64,000 nucleotides of DNA from Luteibacter yeojuensis (GTDB lineage: Bacteria; Pseudomonadota; Gammaproteobacteria; Xanthomonadales; Rhodanobacteraceae), in NCBI RefSeq assembly GCF_011742875.1, contig NZ_JAAQTL010000001.1, forward strand, positions 682,001-746,000, in the 5' to 3' direction. The position numbers and the translations under genes were made by a program. The notes under the pieces are model-generated. The model saw only the letters and a program-made list of their open reading frames with translations, had not been told where the DNA came from and did not search any database. Below, piece by piece: positions 17,507-28,137 of the stretch; position 1 is the stretch's first letter, and each line of letters opens with the position of its first letter.

Positions 17507-18214
17507 GGGGAGCGCCAGGGGGTAGCGGATCCAGGAGCCGACGATGCCCGGCATTGCCGCCAGTTGTCTTGCTTTCGCCACGAACTCGCGGCGCGGGATC
17601 TCGACGGCGCCCATGCTCAGCAGGTGCTCGTTGGTCACCTGGGCGTCGAGGTACGGGAATCCCCACTCGTGCAGCAGCCCACAGAGCGCGGCGAGGGCCG
17701 CCTTGGAGCCGCCGGAGCGGGCGCTGAACATCGATTCGCCGCAGAACAGCCGGCCCACGGCCACGCCATAGATGCCGCCCACCAGCGAACCGCGATCCCA
17801 CACCTCCACGCTGTGCGCATGTCCGCGCCGGTGCAGCTCCTCGTACGCCACGATCATGTCCTCGCCGATCCAGGTGCCGGGCTGGCCGTTGCGCGGCGCG
17901 GCGCAGGCGCGCATCACGCGGCTGAACGAGGTGTCGGCGGTCACGCGCCAGCCTGACGTGCGTAGCTGCTTGCGCAGGCTGCGGCTGACGTGCACGCCGT
18001 CGGTGCGGAAGACGCAGCGCGGATCGGGCGACCACCAGAGGATCGGCTCGTCCGCGTTGAACCACGGAAAGACGCCCTGGCTGTATGCCGCAAGCAGGCG
18101 TTCGGGCGACAGGTCGCCGCCCCAGGCCAGCAGCCCGTTCGGCTCGGTCAGCGCCGATTCCGGGTCCGGAAACAGTCCCAGGCGCGTGCGATGGAGTTGC
18201 GGCAACTGGATCAT
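17501..18214 (-). CDS. aat: Leucyl/phenylalanyl-tRNA--protein transferase
   Basis: A 237-residue enzyme that adds Leu or Phe to N-terminal Arg/Lys of proteins, creating N-degrons for ClpAP. The family signatures are complete: GLLAWGGDLSPERLLAAY, GVFPWF, LWWSPDPRCV, and GESMFSARSGGSKAAL with HLLSMGAVEIPR. It is the second gene of a two-gene unit, its ATG (18214) overlapping the TGA of the acetyltransferase-like gene. The C-terminus ends LALPL and the TAG is supplied by REP 8. In Xanthomonadales aat normally lies near trxB and ftsK, as here. Confidence 0.96.
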   Translation of the reverse strand: MIQLPQLHRTRLGLFPDPESALTEPNGLLAWGGDLSPERLLAAYSQGVFPWFNADEPILWWSPDPRCVFRTDGVHVSRSLRKQLRTSGWRVTADTSFSRVMRACAAPRNGQPGTWIGEDMIVAYEELHRRGHAHSVEVWDRGSLVGGIYGVAVGRLFCGESMFSARSGGSKAALAALCGLLHEWGFPYLDAQVTNEHLLSMGAVEIPRREFVAKARQLAAMPGIVGSWIRYPLALPL

Positions 18215-19344
18215 CGGTCGGCGTAGGGCGAGTGGGCCATGAGTTCCTTGCGGTAGGCCTCGCGATGCGCGGCCTCTTCCCGCAGCGCATCGGCCACGGC
18301 GCGCCGGAAACCCTCATGGGCGATGTAATGGCGCGAATGCGTCAGCGTGGGCAGGAACCCGCGCGCGAGCTTGTGCTCGCCCTGTGCGCCGGGCTCGAAG
18401 CGCGCGAGCCCCTCGCGGATGGCGTAGTCGATGCCGCGGTAGTAGCACAGTTCGAAATGCAGGCCGGAGACATCCACGCTGGCACCCCAGTAGCGCCCGT
18501 ATAGCGTATCGCCGCCGCGCAGGAACAGCGCCATCGCCACGATGTCGTGGGAGTCGCGTGCCAACGCCACCTGTACGTCCGGCCCGAGGGTGCGCCCGAG
18601 GTACTGGAAGAAGCGCGCGGTCAGCGCCGCGTGGTTGCCCTTCATGTCGAAGGTGAGTTCGTAGAGCGCGTGGATCTGCCGCCATTCGGCGTCCGAGAAC
18701 GTGTCCCCGCCGCGCATCTCCAGCGTGAGCCCGGCCGCATGCGCACGCGCGCGCTCCTGCCGGATGTTCTTGCGCTTCTTCGCGGCGAGTGCCGCGAGGA
18801 ACGCGTCGAAGTCCGCATAGCCGCGGTTGTGCCAGTGGAACTGGTAGTCGGAGCGGGCCAGCCAGCGATCGTCGAACGCGTGCAGGTCGGCCTCCGGAAG
18901 GAAGTTGGCGTGGATGGACGAAAGGCCCAGGCGGTCGGCCTCGTCGACGAGCGCGGCGGTCAGGCGGTTGCGCATCACTTCGGCGTGCGGCCCGTCGCGT
19001 ACCAGCAGGCGCGGGCCGGGCACGGGCGAGTAGGGCGAGGCGACGAGCAGCTTGGGGTAGTAATCGCCGCCGGCGCGCTCCCAGGCGGCCGCCCAGCTCC
19101 AGTCGAAGACGAACTCGCCGTGCGAATTGCCCTTGAGGTAGGTGGGAGCGGCGCCAAGGAGGCGGCCTTCCTCAAAGAAGGCGAGGTGGTACGGACGCCA
19201 GCCGTAATCCTCGCGCAGGCAGCCCTTGGCTTCCAGGCCATGCAGGAAGGCGTGCGAGACGAAGGGATTGCCGTCCGGGACGAGCGCGTCCCAGTCGGCG
19301 GCCGGAATGCCGCCGAGGCTGTCGAGGAAGCGTATCCCGTTCAT
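18211..19344 (-). CDS. DUF482/GNAT-family N-acetyltransferase
   Basis: A 377-residue cytoplasmic protein of the DUF482 group (FemAB-like double GNAT fold). Recognisable blocks are NPFVSHAFLHGLE near the start, KLLVASPYSPVPGPRLLV, and the block FRGGDTLYGRYWG-like LRGGDTLYGRYWGAS followed by HFELCYYRGIDYAI. The C-terminus has the usual GEHKLARGFLPTLTHS. The family is widespread next to aat and trxB in Xanthomonadales, but its substrate is not established; peptidoglycan or amino-acid acylation has been suggested for relatives. A 4-bp overlap with aat indicates translational coupling. A short GC hairpin (19354-19374) separates it from trxB. Confidence 0.85.
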   Translation of the reverse strand: MNGIRFLDSLGGIPAADWDALVPDGNPFVSHAFLHGLEAKGCLREDYGWRPYHLAFFEEGRLLGAAPTYLKGNSHGEFVFDWSWAAAWERAGGDYYPKLLVASPYSPVPGPRLLVRDGPHAEVMRNRLTAALVDEADRLGLSSIHANFLPEADLHAFDDRWLARSDYQFHWHNRGYADFDAFLAALAAKKRKNIRQERARAHAAGLTLEMRGGDTFSDAEWRQIHALYELTFDMKGNHAALTARFFQYLGRTLGPDVQVALARDSHDIVAMALFLRGGDTLYGRYWGASVDVSGLHFELCYYRGIDYAIREGLARFEPGAQGEHKLARGFLPTLTHSRHYIAHEGFRRAVADALREEAAHREAYRKELMAHSPYADR

Positions 19345-19353
19345 GCGGCGGGA

Positions 19354-19374
19354 GCCCCGCGCGTGGCGCGGGGC
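19354..19374. terminator. GC-rich hairpin after trxB
   Basis: A perfect 9-bp stem (GCCCCGCGC / GCGCGGGGC) with a 3-nt loop lies between the trxB stop and the start of the acetyltransferase gene. No T tract, so termination may be partial. Confidence 0.45.
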
Positions 19375-19381
19375 GTTGTCG

Positions 19382-20359
<978 letters not shown>

Positions 20360-20508
20360 TTACTGCGGCGTGATTCAGTCGTACGGACGTTGTCGACCCG
20401 GAAGAATGGGGAAGACGGTGGTGCGATTCAAGACATTCGCCGAAACGACGGCGGCCGCCCCGTCCCCACGGAGCGGCTTTATTCTGTACTTTCAGGATCA
20501 TCCATAAG

Positions 20509-21573
20509 ATGCGCATCGGTATTCCGTCCGAAACCAAGACCCTCGAAGGCCGCGTGGCCCTCATCCCCGCCGCCGCCGCCGACCTTGTCCGCCGTGGCCA
20601 CGAGGTGTTCATCCAGTCCGGTGCCGGCACCAAGAGCGGCTATGCGGACTCCGATTACGCGGCCTTGGGCGTCACCGTGGTGCCCGATGCCGCCGCCGTC
20701 TACGAGAAGGGCGAGCTGATCGTCAAGGTCAAGGAGCCGATCGAGGGCGATCTCAAGCTGCTGAAGAAGCACCACCTCCTGTTCTGCTACCTGCACCTGG
20801 CCGCCGAGCCGGCGCTCACCAGGAGCCTCCTGGACATCGGCCTGACCGGCGTGGCCTTCGAGTCCGTCGACGAGAACGGTGCGCTGCCGCTCCTCCTCCC
20901 GATGTCGGTCATCGCCGGTCGCATCGCCACCCAGATCGGCACCACGCTCCTGCACCAGCCGAATGGCGGCAAGGGCAAGCTGCTGGGCGGCATGGCGTCG
21001 ACCCCGCGCGGCAAGGTCGTGGTGCTGGGCGCCGGCGCGGCCGGCGGCAACGCCGCGGCGCTGGCCGCTTCGGCGGGCGCCAACGTGGTGGTGTTCGACA
21101 AGCGTCCGGACCGCATGGCCGAGATGATGGCCCTGGGCCCGAACGTCACGGCCCTGTACGCCTACGAGTCGTCGGTGGCCGAGGAAGTGCGCAACGCCGA
21201 CATCGTCGTCGGCGCCGTGCTGATCCCCAGCGCCAAGGCTCCGCGCGTGGTCACCGAGGAGATGGTCAAGACGATGGAGAAGGGCTCGGTGCTCGTCGAC
21301 ATCTCGATCGACCAGGGCGGCTGCTTCGAGACCTCGCGTCCGACCACCTGGAAGGAGCCGACCTACGACGTGCACGGCGTGACGCATTTCTGCGTGACCA
21401 ACATGCCGGGCGCCGTGCCGCAGACCTCCTCGACCGCCATCTCCGCCGCGATCCTGCCGTACGTGCAGCGCCTGGCGGCCGGCAACGAGTGGCGCGACTA
21501 CGCGCCGCTGGCCGCGGGCATCAACATCGAGAACGGCAAGATCGTGCACCCGGCCCTCCAGGGCGTGGCATGA
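20509..21573 (+). CDS. ald: Alanine dehydrogenase
   Basis: A 354-residue NAD-dependent dehydrogenase converting L-alanine to pyruvate and ammonia (or the reverse). The N-terminal signature [20 protein letters not shown], the AlaDH/PNT motif KVKEPIEGD, the Rossmann motif [13 protein letters not shown] and the active-site segment [12 protein letters not shown] are clear; [11 protein letters not shown] is the conserved late motif. Length is typical (~370). It stands alone between trxB and ftsK, with a weak AGGA upstream. Confidence 0.96.
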   Translation: MRIGIPSETKTLEGRVALIPAAAADLVRRGHEVFIQSGAGTKSGYADSDYAALGVTVVPDAAAVYEKGELIVKVKEPIEGDLKLLKKHHLLFCYLHLAAEPALTRSLLDIGLTGVAFESVDENGALPLLLPMSVIAGRIATQIGTTLLHQPNGGKGKLLGGMASTPRGKVVVLGAGAAGGNAAALAASAGANVVVFDKRPDRMAEMMALGPNVTALYAYESSVAEEVRNADIVVGAVLIPSAKAPRVVTEEMVKTMEKGSVLVDISIDQGGCFETSRPTTWKEPTYDVHGVTHFCVTNMPGAVPQTSSTAISAAILPYVQRLAAGNEWRDYAPLAAGINIENGKIVHPALQGVA

Positions 21574-21604
21574 TGCCGGAAACCGGGACCGAGGTCGTTC
21601 GTTA

Positions 21605-23950
21605 GTGGCGCGAAGCGCGAAAGTCGTAAAAAGGCAGGCCAAGGCGCAGGTCAAGGCCCAGCGGGAGGGCTTGAGCGAGGAGCTCAAGCGCCGCCTGCGC
21701 GAAGCCGGGGCGCTGCTCCTGTTGCCGCTTGCCCTTTACCTCCTCGTCTGCCTGCTCAGCTACAACGACCAGGACCCGAGCTGGGGCCACATGGGCGTCG
21801 CCGACCATGCCACCAACTTCGGTGGCGCGGTCGGCGCGAACATCGCCAACCTGCTCAGGTACATCTTCGGCCTGGTGTCGTACGGCTTCCCGCTGCTGCT
21901 CCTCGCGCTGGGGATCCAGGTGATCCGCCAGCGCGGCGAGCGCAACGTGCAGCCCTGGGAGCCGTCGCTGCGGCTCATCGGTTTCGTTTTCTTCTTCATC
22001 ACCGCCCCGGCGCTCGCTTACCTGAACGTCGATTCGGCGGTGCTGCCCGAAGGCCCCGGCGGCATCGTCGGCAAGTGGGTCGGTCACGGCCTGCACAACG
22101 CCTTCGGCGACAAGGGCGCGCCCCTGCTGTTGCTCGCGGTGTGCCTCATCGCCATCACGCTCGCCACCGGCCTTTCGTGGTTCCGCCTCATGGACGCGAC
22201 GGGCGAGCTGGTCATGCGCGTTGCCGGCTGGGCAGGCGGCAAGCTGCGCCGCGCGCCCGACGTCATGGCGGCGCGGTCCGCCCGCGCCGAACGCGAAGTG
22301 GTCAAGAAGGCCGAGGCGGTGAAGCAGGCCAGGCGCGAGCCCGTGCGCATCGAGACCCCCACGCCGATGGTGGTCAAGAGCGAGCGCGCCACGCGCGAGA
22401 ACCAGATCCCGCTGTTCACCGGCGCCGCGATGGACGGCGAGATCCCGCCGTTGTCGCTGCTCGACGAAGCGCCGCCGCAGGGCCCGGGTTACTCCGAGGA
22501 AACCCTGGAGGTGCTCTCGCGCCAGGTGGAGCTGAAACTCAAGGATTTCCGTGTCGAGGCGCGCGTGGTCGGCGTCTATCCCGGCCCGGTCATCACCCGC
22601 TTCGAACTCGAGCCCGCGGCCGGCGTGCGCGGCAGCCAGGTGTCCAGCCTGGACAAGGACATCGCGCGCGGCCTCTCCGTGGTCAGCGTGCGCGTGGTGG
22701 ACGTCATTCCGGGCAAGAACGTCATCGGCCTGGAAATCCCGAACACCAAGAAGCAGATCGTCTACCTCTCCGAGATCCTGCGCTCGGAGCGCTACGACCA
22801 GGTGAAGTCGCCGCTGGCGCTCGCGCTGGGCAAGGACATCGGCGGCAAGGCCGTGGTCACCGACCTCGCGAAGATGCCCCACCTGCTGGTGGCCGGCACC
22901 ACCGGCTCGGGTAAATCCGTGGCGGTGAACGCCATGGTGCTGAGCCTGCTGTACAAGTCCAGCCCCAAAGACGTCCGGATGATCATGATCGATCCGAAGA
23001 TGCTGGAGCTCTCGGTCTACGAGGGCATTCCGCACCTTCTGGCGCCGGTCGTCACGGACATGAAGGAAGCCGCCAACGCGCTGCGCTGGTGCGTGGCCGA
23101 GATGGAGCGCCGCTACAAGCTCATGGCGGCGGTGGGCGTGCGCAACCTCGGCGGTTTCAACAAGAAGGTGAAGGACGCCGAGAACAGCGGGCAGCCGTTG
23201 CTCGATCCGCTGTTCCGCGCCAATCCCGACATGCCGGGCATGGTGGCCGAGCCGCTGGAACCGCTGCCGCACATCGTCATCATCATCGACGAATTCGCCG
23301 ACATGATGATGATCGTCGGCAAGAAGGTGGAAGAGCTGATCGCGCGCCTCGCGCAGAAGGCGCGCGCCGCGGGCGTGCACCTGATCCTTGCCACGCAGCG
23401 CCCGTCGGTGGACGTCATCACCGGCCTCATCAAGGCCAACATCCCCACGCGCATCGCCTTCCAGGTGTCCTCGAAGATCGATTCGCGCACCATCCTCGAC
23501 CAGTCGGGCGCGGAAGCGCTCCTCGGCCACGGCGACATGCTCTACCTGCCGCCCGGCACGGCCACGCCGGAGCGCGTGCACGGCGCCTTCGTGGACGACC
23601 ACGAGGTGCACAACGTCGTGGAATGGCTGCGCGCGCAGGGCTCGCCGAACTACATCGAAGGCGTGCTGGAGGAAGTGCAGTCCACCGCCGACGGCAAGAT
23701 CATCAACGACTCCGGCCTGCCGCAGGATGCCGACGGTGACGGCGACAGCGACAACGCGCTCTACGACCGCGCCGTGCGCGTGGTCACCGAGACGCGCCGC
23801 GCGTCCATCTCCGGCGTGCAGCGCCACCTCCGCATCGGCTACAACCGCGCCGCCCGCCTCGTCGAGCAGATGGAGCAGGACGGCATCGTCAGCGCGCCGC
23901 AGCACAACGGCAACCGCGAAGTCCTCGCGCCGCCGCCCCCGAAGGACTGA
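21605..23950 (+). CDS. ftsK: DNA translocase FtsK
   Basis: A 781-residue septal DNA pump that segregates chromosome termini and activates XerCD at dif. Four N-terminal membrane helices lie in residues ~35-200 ([57 protein letters not shown]), followed by a short linker, so this is the compact SpoIIIE-like form rather than the long E. coli type. Walker A GTTGSGKS is at 431-438, Walker [13 protein letters not shown] near D562, and the C-terminal gamma winged helix ([20 protein letters not shown]) reads KOPS sites. GTG 21605 is the start. lolA follows after one small gene, matching the usual Xanthomonadales order. Confidence 0.97.
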   Translation: MARSAKVVKRQAKAQVKAQREGLSEELKRRLREAGALLLLPLALYLLVCLLSYNDQDPSWGHMGVADHATNFGGAVGANIANLLRYIFGLVSYGFPLLLLALGIQVIRQRGERNVQPWEPSLRLIGFVFFFITAPALAYLNVDSAVLPEGPGGIVGKWVGHGLHNAFGDKGAPLLLLAVCLIAITLATGLSWFRLMDATGELVMRVAGWAGGKLRRAPDVMAARSARAEREVVKKAEAVKQARREPVRIETPTPMVVKSERATRENQIPLFTGAAMDGEIPPLSLLDEAPPQGPGYSEETLEVLSRQVELKLKDFRVEARVVGVYPGPVITRFELEPAAGVRGSQVSSLDKDIARGLSVVSVRVVDVIPGKNVIGLEIPNTKKQIVYLSEILRSERYDQVKSPLALALGKDIGGKAVVTDLAKMPHLLVAGTTGSGKSVAVNAMVLSLLYKSSPKDVRMIMIDPKMLELSVYEGIPHLLAPVVTDMKEAANALRWCVAEMERRYKLMAAVGVRNLGGFNKKVKDAENSGQPLLDPLFRANPDMPGMVAEPLEPLPHIVIIIDEFADMMMIVGKKVEELIARLAQKARAAGVHLILATQRPSVDVITGLIKANIPTRIAFQVSSKIDSRTILDQSGAEALLGHGDMLYLPPGTATPERVHGAFVDDHEVHNVVEWLRAQGSPNYIEGVLEEVQSTADGKIINDSGLPQDADGDGDSDNALYDRAVRVVTETRRASISGVQRHLRIGYNRAARLVEQMEQDGIVSAPQHNGNREVLAPPPPKD

Positions 23951-23956
23951 TTCCGC

Positions 23957-24385
23957 ATGAACGCCATGAAGCCGGGCGCGCTCCGCCAGCGTCCCTGGGG
24001 CCTGCTCGTCACCGGCGACCTCGCGCCCAACGCCGAGGTGCTGGACGAGGTCGAAAGCATCTTCGAACTCAACCCCTCCATCCCGGGACTGGAACTGCGC
24101 GCCGACGACGGCCGCGCCTGTTTTGTCACCCGCGACTACCCCAGCGGCCATACGGCCGGGGTGGACGACGCGCTGGAAGTGATCTTCGCCGAGCAGCCCG
24201 AGATCGCCGAGATCGCGGTGTTGGGGCAGGAGGTGCGCCCGGTGCACACCGCCACGCGCGACGCCCCGTACTGGCACCGCGACGGCAAGGCCATCGCGGA
24301 CATCAGCGAGAAGATGGAGGCCGGCGAGATCACGCCGTCCGAGGCCATCGACATGCTTAAGTCGCTGTTCGAAACCGATCGCTGA
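23957..24385 (+). CDS. Conserved hypothetical protein between ftsK and lolA
   Basis: A 142-residue acidic, cytoplasmic-looking protein (no signal peptide or membrane helix) starting six bases after ftsK and ending 31 bases before lolA, so it is probably co-transcribed with both. It contains an acidic alpha/beta core (LDEVESIFELNPSIPGLEL, VDDALEVIFAEQPEIAEI) and a C-terminal helix (EKMEAGEITPSEAIDMLKSLF) resembling a SHOCT-like pattern. I do not recognise a named family. Its conserved position suggests a real gene, but its role is unknown. Confidence 0.75.
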   Translation: MNAMKPGALRQRPWGLLVTGDLAPNAEVLDEVESIFELNPSIPGLELRADDGRACFVTRDYPSGHTAGVDDALEVIFAEQPEIAEIAVLGQEVRPVHTATRDAPYWHRDGKAIADISEKMEAGEITPSEAIDMLKSLFETDR

Positions 24386-24416
24386 CAATCGCGCCGACTC
24401 CCACGGAATCCCTCCC

Positions 24417-25064
24417 ATGAAACGCTTCCTGCTTGCCGCGACGCTGTCCCTGCTCAGCCTGCCGGCCTTCGCCGCCGGTCCGGCGCGCGAGCGTCTCGAC
24501 GCCTTCGCCAAGGGCATCCACTCGCTCTCGGGACGCTTCAGCCAGACGATGTCGAACGCCAACGGCGATCCGGGCAAGACCAGCTCCGGCACCATGGCCT
24601 TGCAGGCGCCGCGCCAGTTCCGTTGGGAAACCACGGCGCCGTACAAGCAGACCATCGTGGCCGACGGCAGCCGCGTGTGGCTTTACGACCCGGACCTCGA
24701 ACAGGTCACCGTGCGCAAGCAGAGCAGCGAGGAAGCGCAGAGCCCGCTCACGGTGCTCACGGATCTTTCGCAGCTGGACAAGGGCTTCAAGGTGACGGAG
24801 CAGGGCGAGCGCGACGGCCTGCAATGGCTGCGCCTCCAGTCCACGGGCAAGGATCCGCAGTTCGAGTACGCCGACCTCGGCTTCGACGACAGCGGGCTCG
24901 CGCGCATGGTGTTCCGCGATCAGCTGGGCAACACCACGGAGATCCGCTTCGCGGGCTGGGTACGCAACGCCGCGCTTCCCCCGGAGACGTTCAACTTCGT
25001 GCCGCCGGCGGGGGCGGACGTGATCGGCGACGCGCCGGTGTTGCAGACGCAACCGGTGAAGTGA
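24417..25064 (+). CDS. lolA: Outer-membrane lipoprotein carrier LolA
   Basis: A 215-residue periplasmic chaperone that carries lipoproteins from LolCDE to LolB. Signal peptide residues 1-19 (MKRFLLAATLSLLSLPAFA); the LolA core follows: GRFSQTMSNANG, SSGTMALQAPRQFRW, KQTIVADGSRVWLYDPDLE and VTVRKQ, where the conserved Arg (RW) and the concave beta sheet bind acyl chains. The length is close to E. coli LolA (203 residues). It stops one base before the convergent sensor kinase gene. In Xanthomonas rarA usually follows directly; here about 7 kb of other genes intervenes. Confidence 0.95.
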   Translation: MKRFLLAATLSLLSLPAFAAGPARERLDAFAKGIHSLSGRFSQTMSNANGDPGKTSSGTMALQAPRQFRWETTAPYKQTIVADGSRVWLYDPDLEQVTVRKQSSEEAQSPLTVLTDLSQLDKGFKVTEQGERDGLQWLRLQSTGKDPQFEYADLGFDDSGLARMVFRDQLGNTTEIRFAGWVRNAALPPETFNFVPPAGADVIGDAPVLQTQPVK

Positions 25065-25065
25065 G

Positions 25066-28050
25066 TCAGGGCTTATCGGCGTACGCAACGCGCCCCGGAA
25101 CCATCACTCGTACCACGACGCCGTGCCGGGGCGTCGACAGCACCTCCAGCCGTCCCCCGATACGCATCGCGCGTTCGCGCATGCCCACCAGCCCGAAGTG
25201 GTTGTCGCTGGATACGGTGTCGGCCCTGAAGCCCTCGCCATCGTCGCGCACCCATACGTTCAACGACCGGCGGGCGTACTCCACGGCGATGCGGATCGAG
25301 CGCGCGTGGCTGTGTTGCGTGGCGTTGACCACCGCCTCGCGCACGATGCTGTAAAGCTCGTCGACAACCTCCGGGTCGACATCGCGGCGACGGTGCCCGG
25401 ATTGCACGGAGAGCTCGACCGGCCAGTCCATGTCCTCCACCAGCGCCGCGAGGCGCCGCTCGAGCGAACCGTCCTCCGAGGCATGGCCGCGCAGACCTTT
25501 CACGCGGTCGCGTCCTTCCACCAGCAACGCTTCCGCGCGATCGATCGCGCGCTCGAGCGTGGCGCGCGAGCGGTCGTCCTTCGCCAGCCCGTCGGCGAAC
25601 GCCTGGAAGCGCAGGATCAATCCCTGCACGCCTTGCAGCAGCGTGTCGTGCAGCTCGCGCGCGATGCGTTCGCGCTCGCGGTGGCGCTCGTCCAGCCGCC
25701 AGCGCAGACGCTGCGTGAGCAGGCGCACGCGCCAGCGGTGGGCAATCCACGCGAGCAGGGCGGCGCAGAGCGCGACGAACACCTGGAAGCCCGTCCGTTC
25801 GAACAGGCGCGGCGGGACGGTCACGGGGAACGACGCCGAACGGCTCCATCGCAGGCCGTCATAGGACGCCTCCGCATGGAAGGTATAGTGCCCGGGTGCG
25901 AGGTCGTTATACATCGCCTCGCGTCGCGAACCCGCATCCTGGAACGTGGCGTCCATGTTCTCCAGGCGGTAGCGGAAGGCGAGGCCGCGTGGATGGCCCG
26001 GTGCCAGCGCCGTGTACGCCACCTTGAGGTCGCGACTGTCGCGCAGCTCCACGGGAGCGCCCGGTTTGAACGCCACGCCGCCCGATGTCACCGAGCGGAT
26101 GACCACCGGTGGCGGCGAGGGCGGCGGCGGCTGGCGCAGGGGATCGAGCCAGGCCAGGCCCTGGGATCCCGCGAACCAGAGCCGGCCGTCGCTCGCCTCC
26201 AGTACCGTCGGCAAGGGCCGCACGAGCTGCGCGGGGCCTGGCACGCCATCTTCCATGGTGAGCAGGCGCGTGACCGCCGGCACGTCGGGCCGCGCGAGCG
26301 CCTGCTTCCAGCCCTGCGCCGTGAAGCGGATCACGCCGTCCATCCCGTAGGCCCAGACGCAGCCATCCTCGGTCTGCACGATGCCGGTGATGGCGTTGAA
26401 GCGATCCATCGGTTGCGCGGCCAGCTTGCGAAAACGTTCGCCGTCGAAGAACGAGAGTCCGTGCTCGGCACCGACCACGAGATGCCCGTCGATCGTCGCG
26501 ATGGCGGAGACCGGTCCGTCGCCCAATCCGTCGGCGGTCCCGAAGCGGCGCAAGGCGTTGCCGTCGAGCATTGCCATGGTGCCGTCCAGGTACCCGAACC
26601 ATGTCCGGCCGGCCGGGTCGGCGTGGATCACCGCGGGCGCCAAAGCAGGGAACGCGGCGACGGTAGAGGCGGGCAACCAGCCTTCCGCGGCCCGCACATA
26701 CACGCCGCGGTTTCGCAACGAAAGCCACAACCGCCCGGCCCCGTCGCGCGCGATGGCCTGGACGATGGTGCCGCGCTCCGCGGCGTCCCCGGGCAGAGGC
26801 ACGGGCACGGGCTTGCCGTCCCGCAGGTGCCAGAGCTTTCCGTTGCCGCCGAGCCATGCCGAGCCGTCGCGGTCGCGGTAGGCCGTATCCACCGCGCCTT
26901 CGAAGCCGGGGATCGGCACGGGATCCGGCGTGAGCCGCCAGAGCCGGTCGGGATAAGCCGTGTGGGAAGCGGTCCCGCTCCAGGTCTGGCCCTTGCCGTC
27001 CTCGAACAGGGCGAAGTACACCTCGAGCTTCGGAAAGCGCACGCGGGAAAGCCAACTGTCCCGGAACACGTCGAGGCCGGCCTTCGTGCTCACCCACACA
27101 TGGCCGTCGCGATCTTCCATGAGGTTCATGGTGACCTGCGAGGTCATGGCGAGGCGCTCGGTGTACTTCTGCATCCGCGGCTCTTCGACGTCGCCCGTGG
27201 TCGTCGCGTCCACGTACTTGCCCGCCATGCGGCAGAGGTTCACTTCGCAGGCCACGCTCCACAGGTTGCCGTCGCGGTCGAACGTGGTGGTGGTGCTGTT
27301 GGCGTGACGTGGCGGCGCATGGGGGAAGGGCTTTCCCCAGATGCCGGGCAGGGGGTGGATTCCGGCATTGGTCCGCAGCCACACGCTCCCGTCCGGATGG
27401 TTGAGCAGGTGCCCCGGATAGGTGTCCGGGACGCCGGCATCCTCGAAGCGTCGGGCACCCTTGGGCAGGAGGTAGAGCCTTGCGCTTGTCAGCACCCAGA
27501 GGTTTCCGCGCGCATCCTCGAGGAGTTGCTGCGCCGGGTCGGATATGCCCCAGGCGGCCGACACCTCGGTCCACCGTTTACCGTCGAAGCGATACAGGCC
27601 GGTGTCGGCGGCGGCCCAGAGATGACCCTCGCCGTCGCTGCCGAATTCATCCATGGCCACGTTGTCGGGCAACCCGTCGGCCGTGCCGTACAAGGTGACT
27701 TCCCCGTGGCGCAGGCGCGCGACGCCGCCGTAGGTACGGCTCACCCAGAGATCGCCGCCGGGTGCGGCGTAGATGGTCCAGGTAGATTCGCTGCCCGAGC
27801 CGGAGGGCGGGAGGAGGGGTACCTTCTCGAAGGCGAAGCCGTCGTAGCGATACAGGCCCGTGCGCGTGCTGACCCAGAACCAGCCATCCTCGGTCTGGGC
27901 CATGGACGCCGCGCCGACCGGGGCACCGTCTTCCCCGCGCAGCGCGGTGTGGTGGAGTTGGGCGAGGGTGCGTTCCGGATCCGTCGCACTCGCTGTCGTC
28001 CAGCAGGCCAGGGCGATCGCGAACGACATGAGGCGACGGACGAAAGACAT
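25066..28050 (-). CDS. Hybrid-type sensor histidine kinase with beta-propeller (two-component regulator propeller) sensor
   Basis: A 994-residue membrane kinase. A signal or anchor (MSFVRRLMSFAIALACWTTASA) is followed by about 700 residues of propeller repeats (GYRYDG-type: TGLYRYDGFAFEKV, DTGLYRFDGKRWTEV, DGVPGPAQL) and a Y_Y_Y domain (LAPGHPRGLAFRYRLENMD, YNDLAPGHYTFHAEAS). After one membrane helix (FQVFVALCAALLAWIAHRW) the cytoplasmic HisKA_3 domain has phospho-acceptor H801 in ARELHDTLLQG, then a GHKL ATPase (DDGEGF, HFGLVGMRERA). It belongs to the NarL-linked kinases but has no response regulator beside it, so it is an orphan. It senses an unknown, probably periplasmic, ligand, often a polysaccharide product in relatives. 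The start is one of three Met codons; 28050 chosen. Confidence 0.87.
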   Translation of the reverse strand: MSFVRRLMSFAIALACWTTASATDPERTLAQLHHTALRGEDGAPVGAASMAQTEDGWFWVSTRTGLYRYDGFAFEKVPLLPPSGSGSESTWTIYAAPGGDLWVSRTYGGVARLRHGEVTLYGTADGLPDNVAMDEFGSDGEGHLWAAADTGLYRFDGKRWTEVSAAWGISDPAQQLLEDARGNLWVLTSARLYLLPKGARRFEDAGVPDTYPGHLLNHPDGSVWLRTNAGIHPLPGIWGKPFPHAPPRHANSTTTTFDRDGNLWSVACEVNLCRMAGKYVDATTTGDVEEPRMQKYTERLAMTSQVTMNLMEDRDGHVWVSTKAGLDVFRDSWLSRVRFPKLEVYFALFEDGKGQTWSGTASHTAYPDRLWRLTPDPVPIPGFEGAVDTAYRDRDGSAWLGGNGKLWHLRDGKPVPVPLPGDAAERGTIVQAIARDGAGRLWLSLRNRGVYVRAAEGWLPASTVAAFPALAPAVIHADPAGRTWFGYLDGTMAMLDGNALRRFGTADGLGDGPVSAIATIDGHLVVGAEHGLSFFDGERFRKLAAQPMDRFNAITGIVQTEDGCVWAYGMDGVIRFTAQGWKQALARPDVPAVTRLLTMEDGVPGPAQLVRPLPTVLEASDGRLWFAGSQGLAWLDPLRQPPPPSPPPVVIRSVTSGGVAFKPGAPVELRDSRDLKVAYTALAPGHPRGLAFRYRLENMDATFQDAGSRREAMYNDLAPGHYTFHAEASYDGLRWSRSASFPVTVPPRLFERTGFQVFVALCAALLAWIAHRWRVRLLTQRLRWRLDERHRERERIARELHDTLLQGVQGLILRFQAFADGLAKDDRSRATLERAIDRAEALLVEGRDRVKGLRGHASEDGSLERRLAALVEDMDWPVELSVQSGHRRRDVDPEVVDELYSIVREAVVNATQHSHARSIRIAVEYARRSLNVWVRDDGEGFRADTVSSDNHFGLVGMRERAMRIGGRLEVLSTPRHGVVVRVMVPGRVAYADKP

Positions 28051-28137
28051 GGCGACATGATCGCCTGTTCCTCCTACGACGTCACGGTTCATGCCAGACT
28101 GAACCCAGACATCGGACGTGTTTAGGGGGGCAAGGGC

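Noticed and set aside
21602..24655. About 1000-codon antisense frame across ftsK and its neighbour
   Set aside because: Antisense to ftsK, composition-biased, and crosses gene boundaries.
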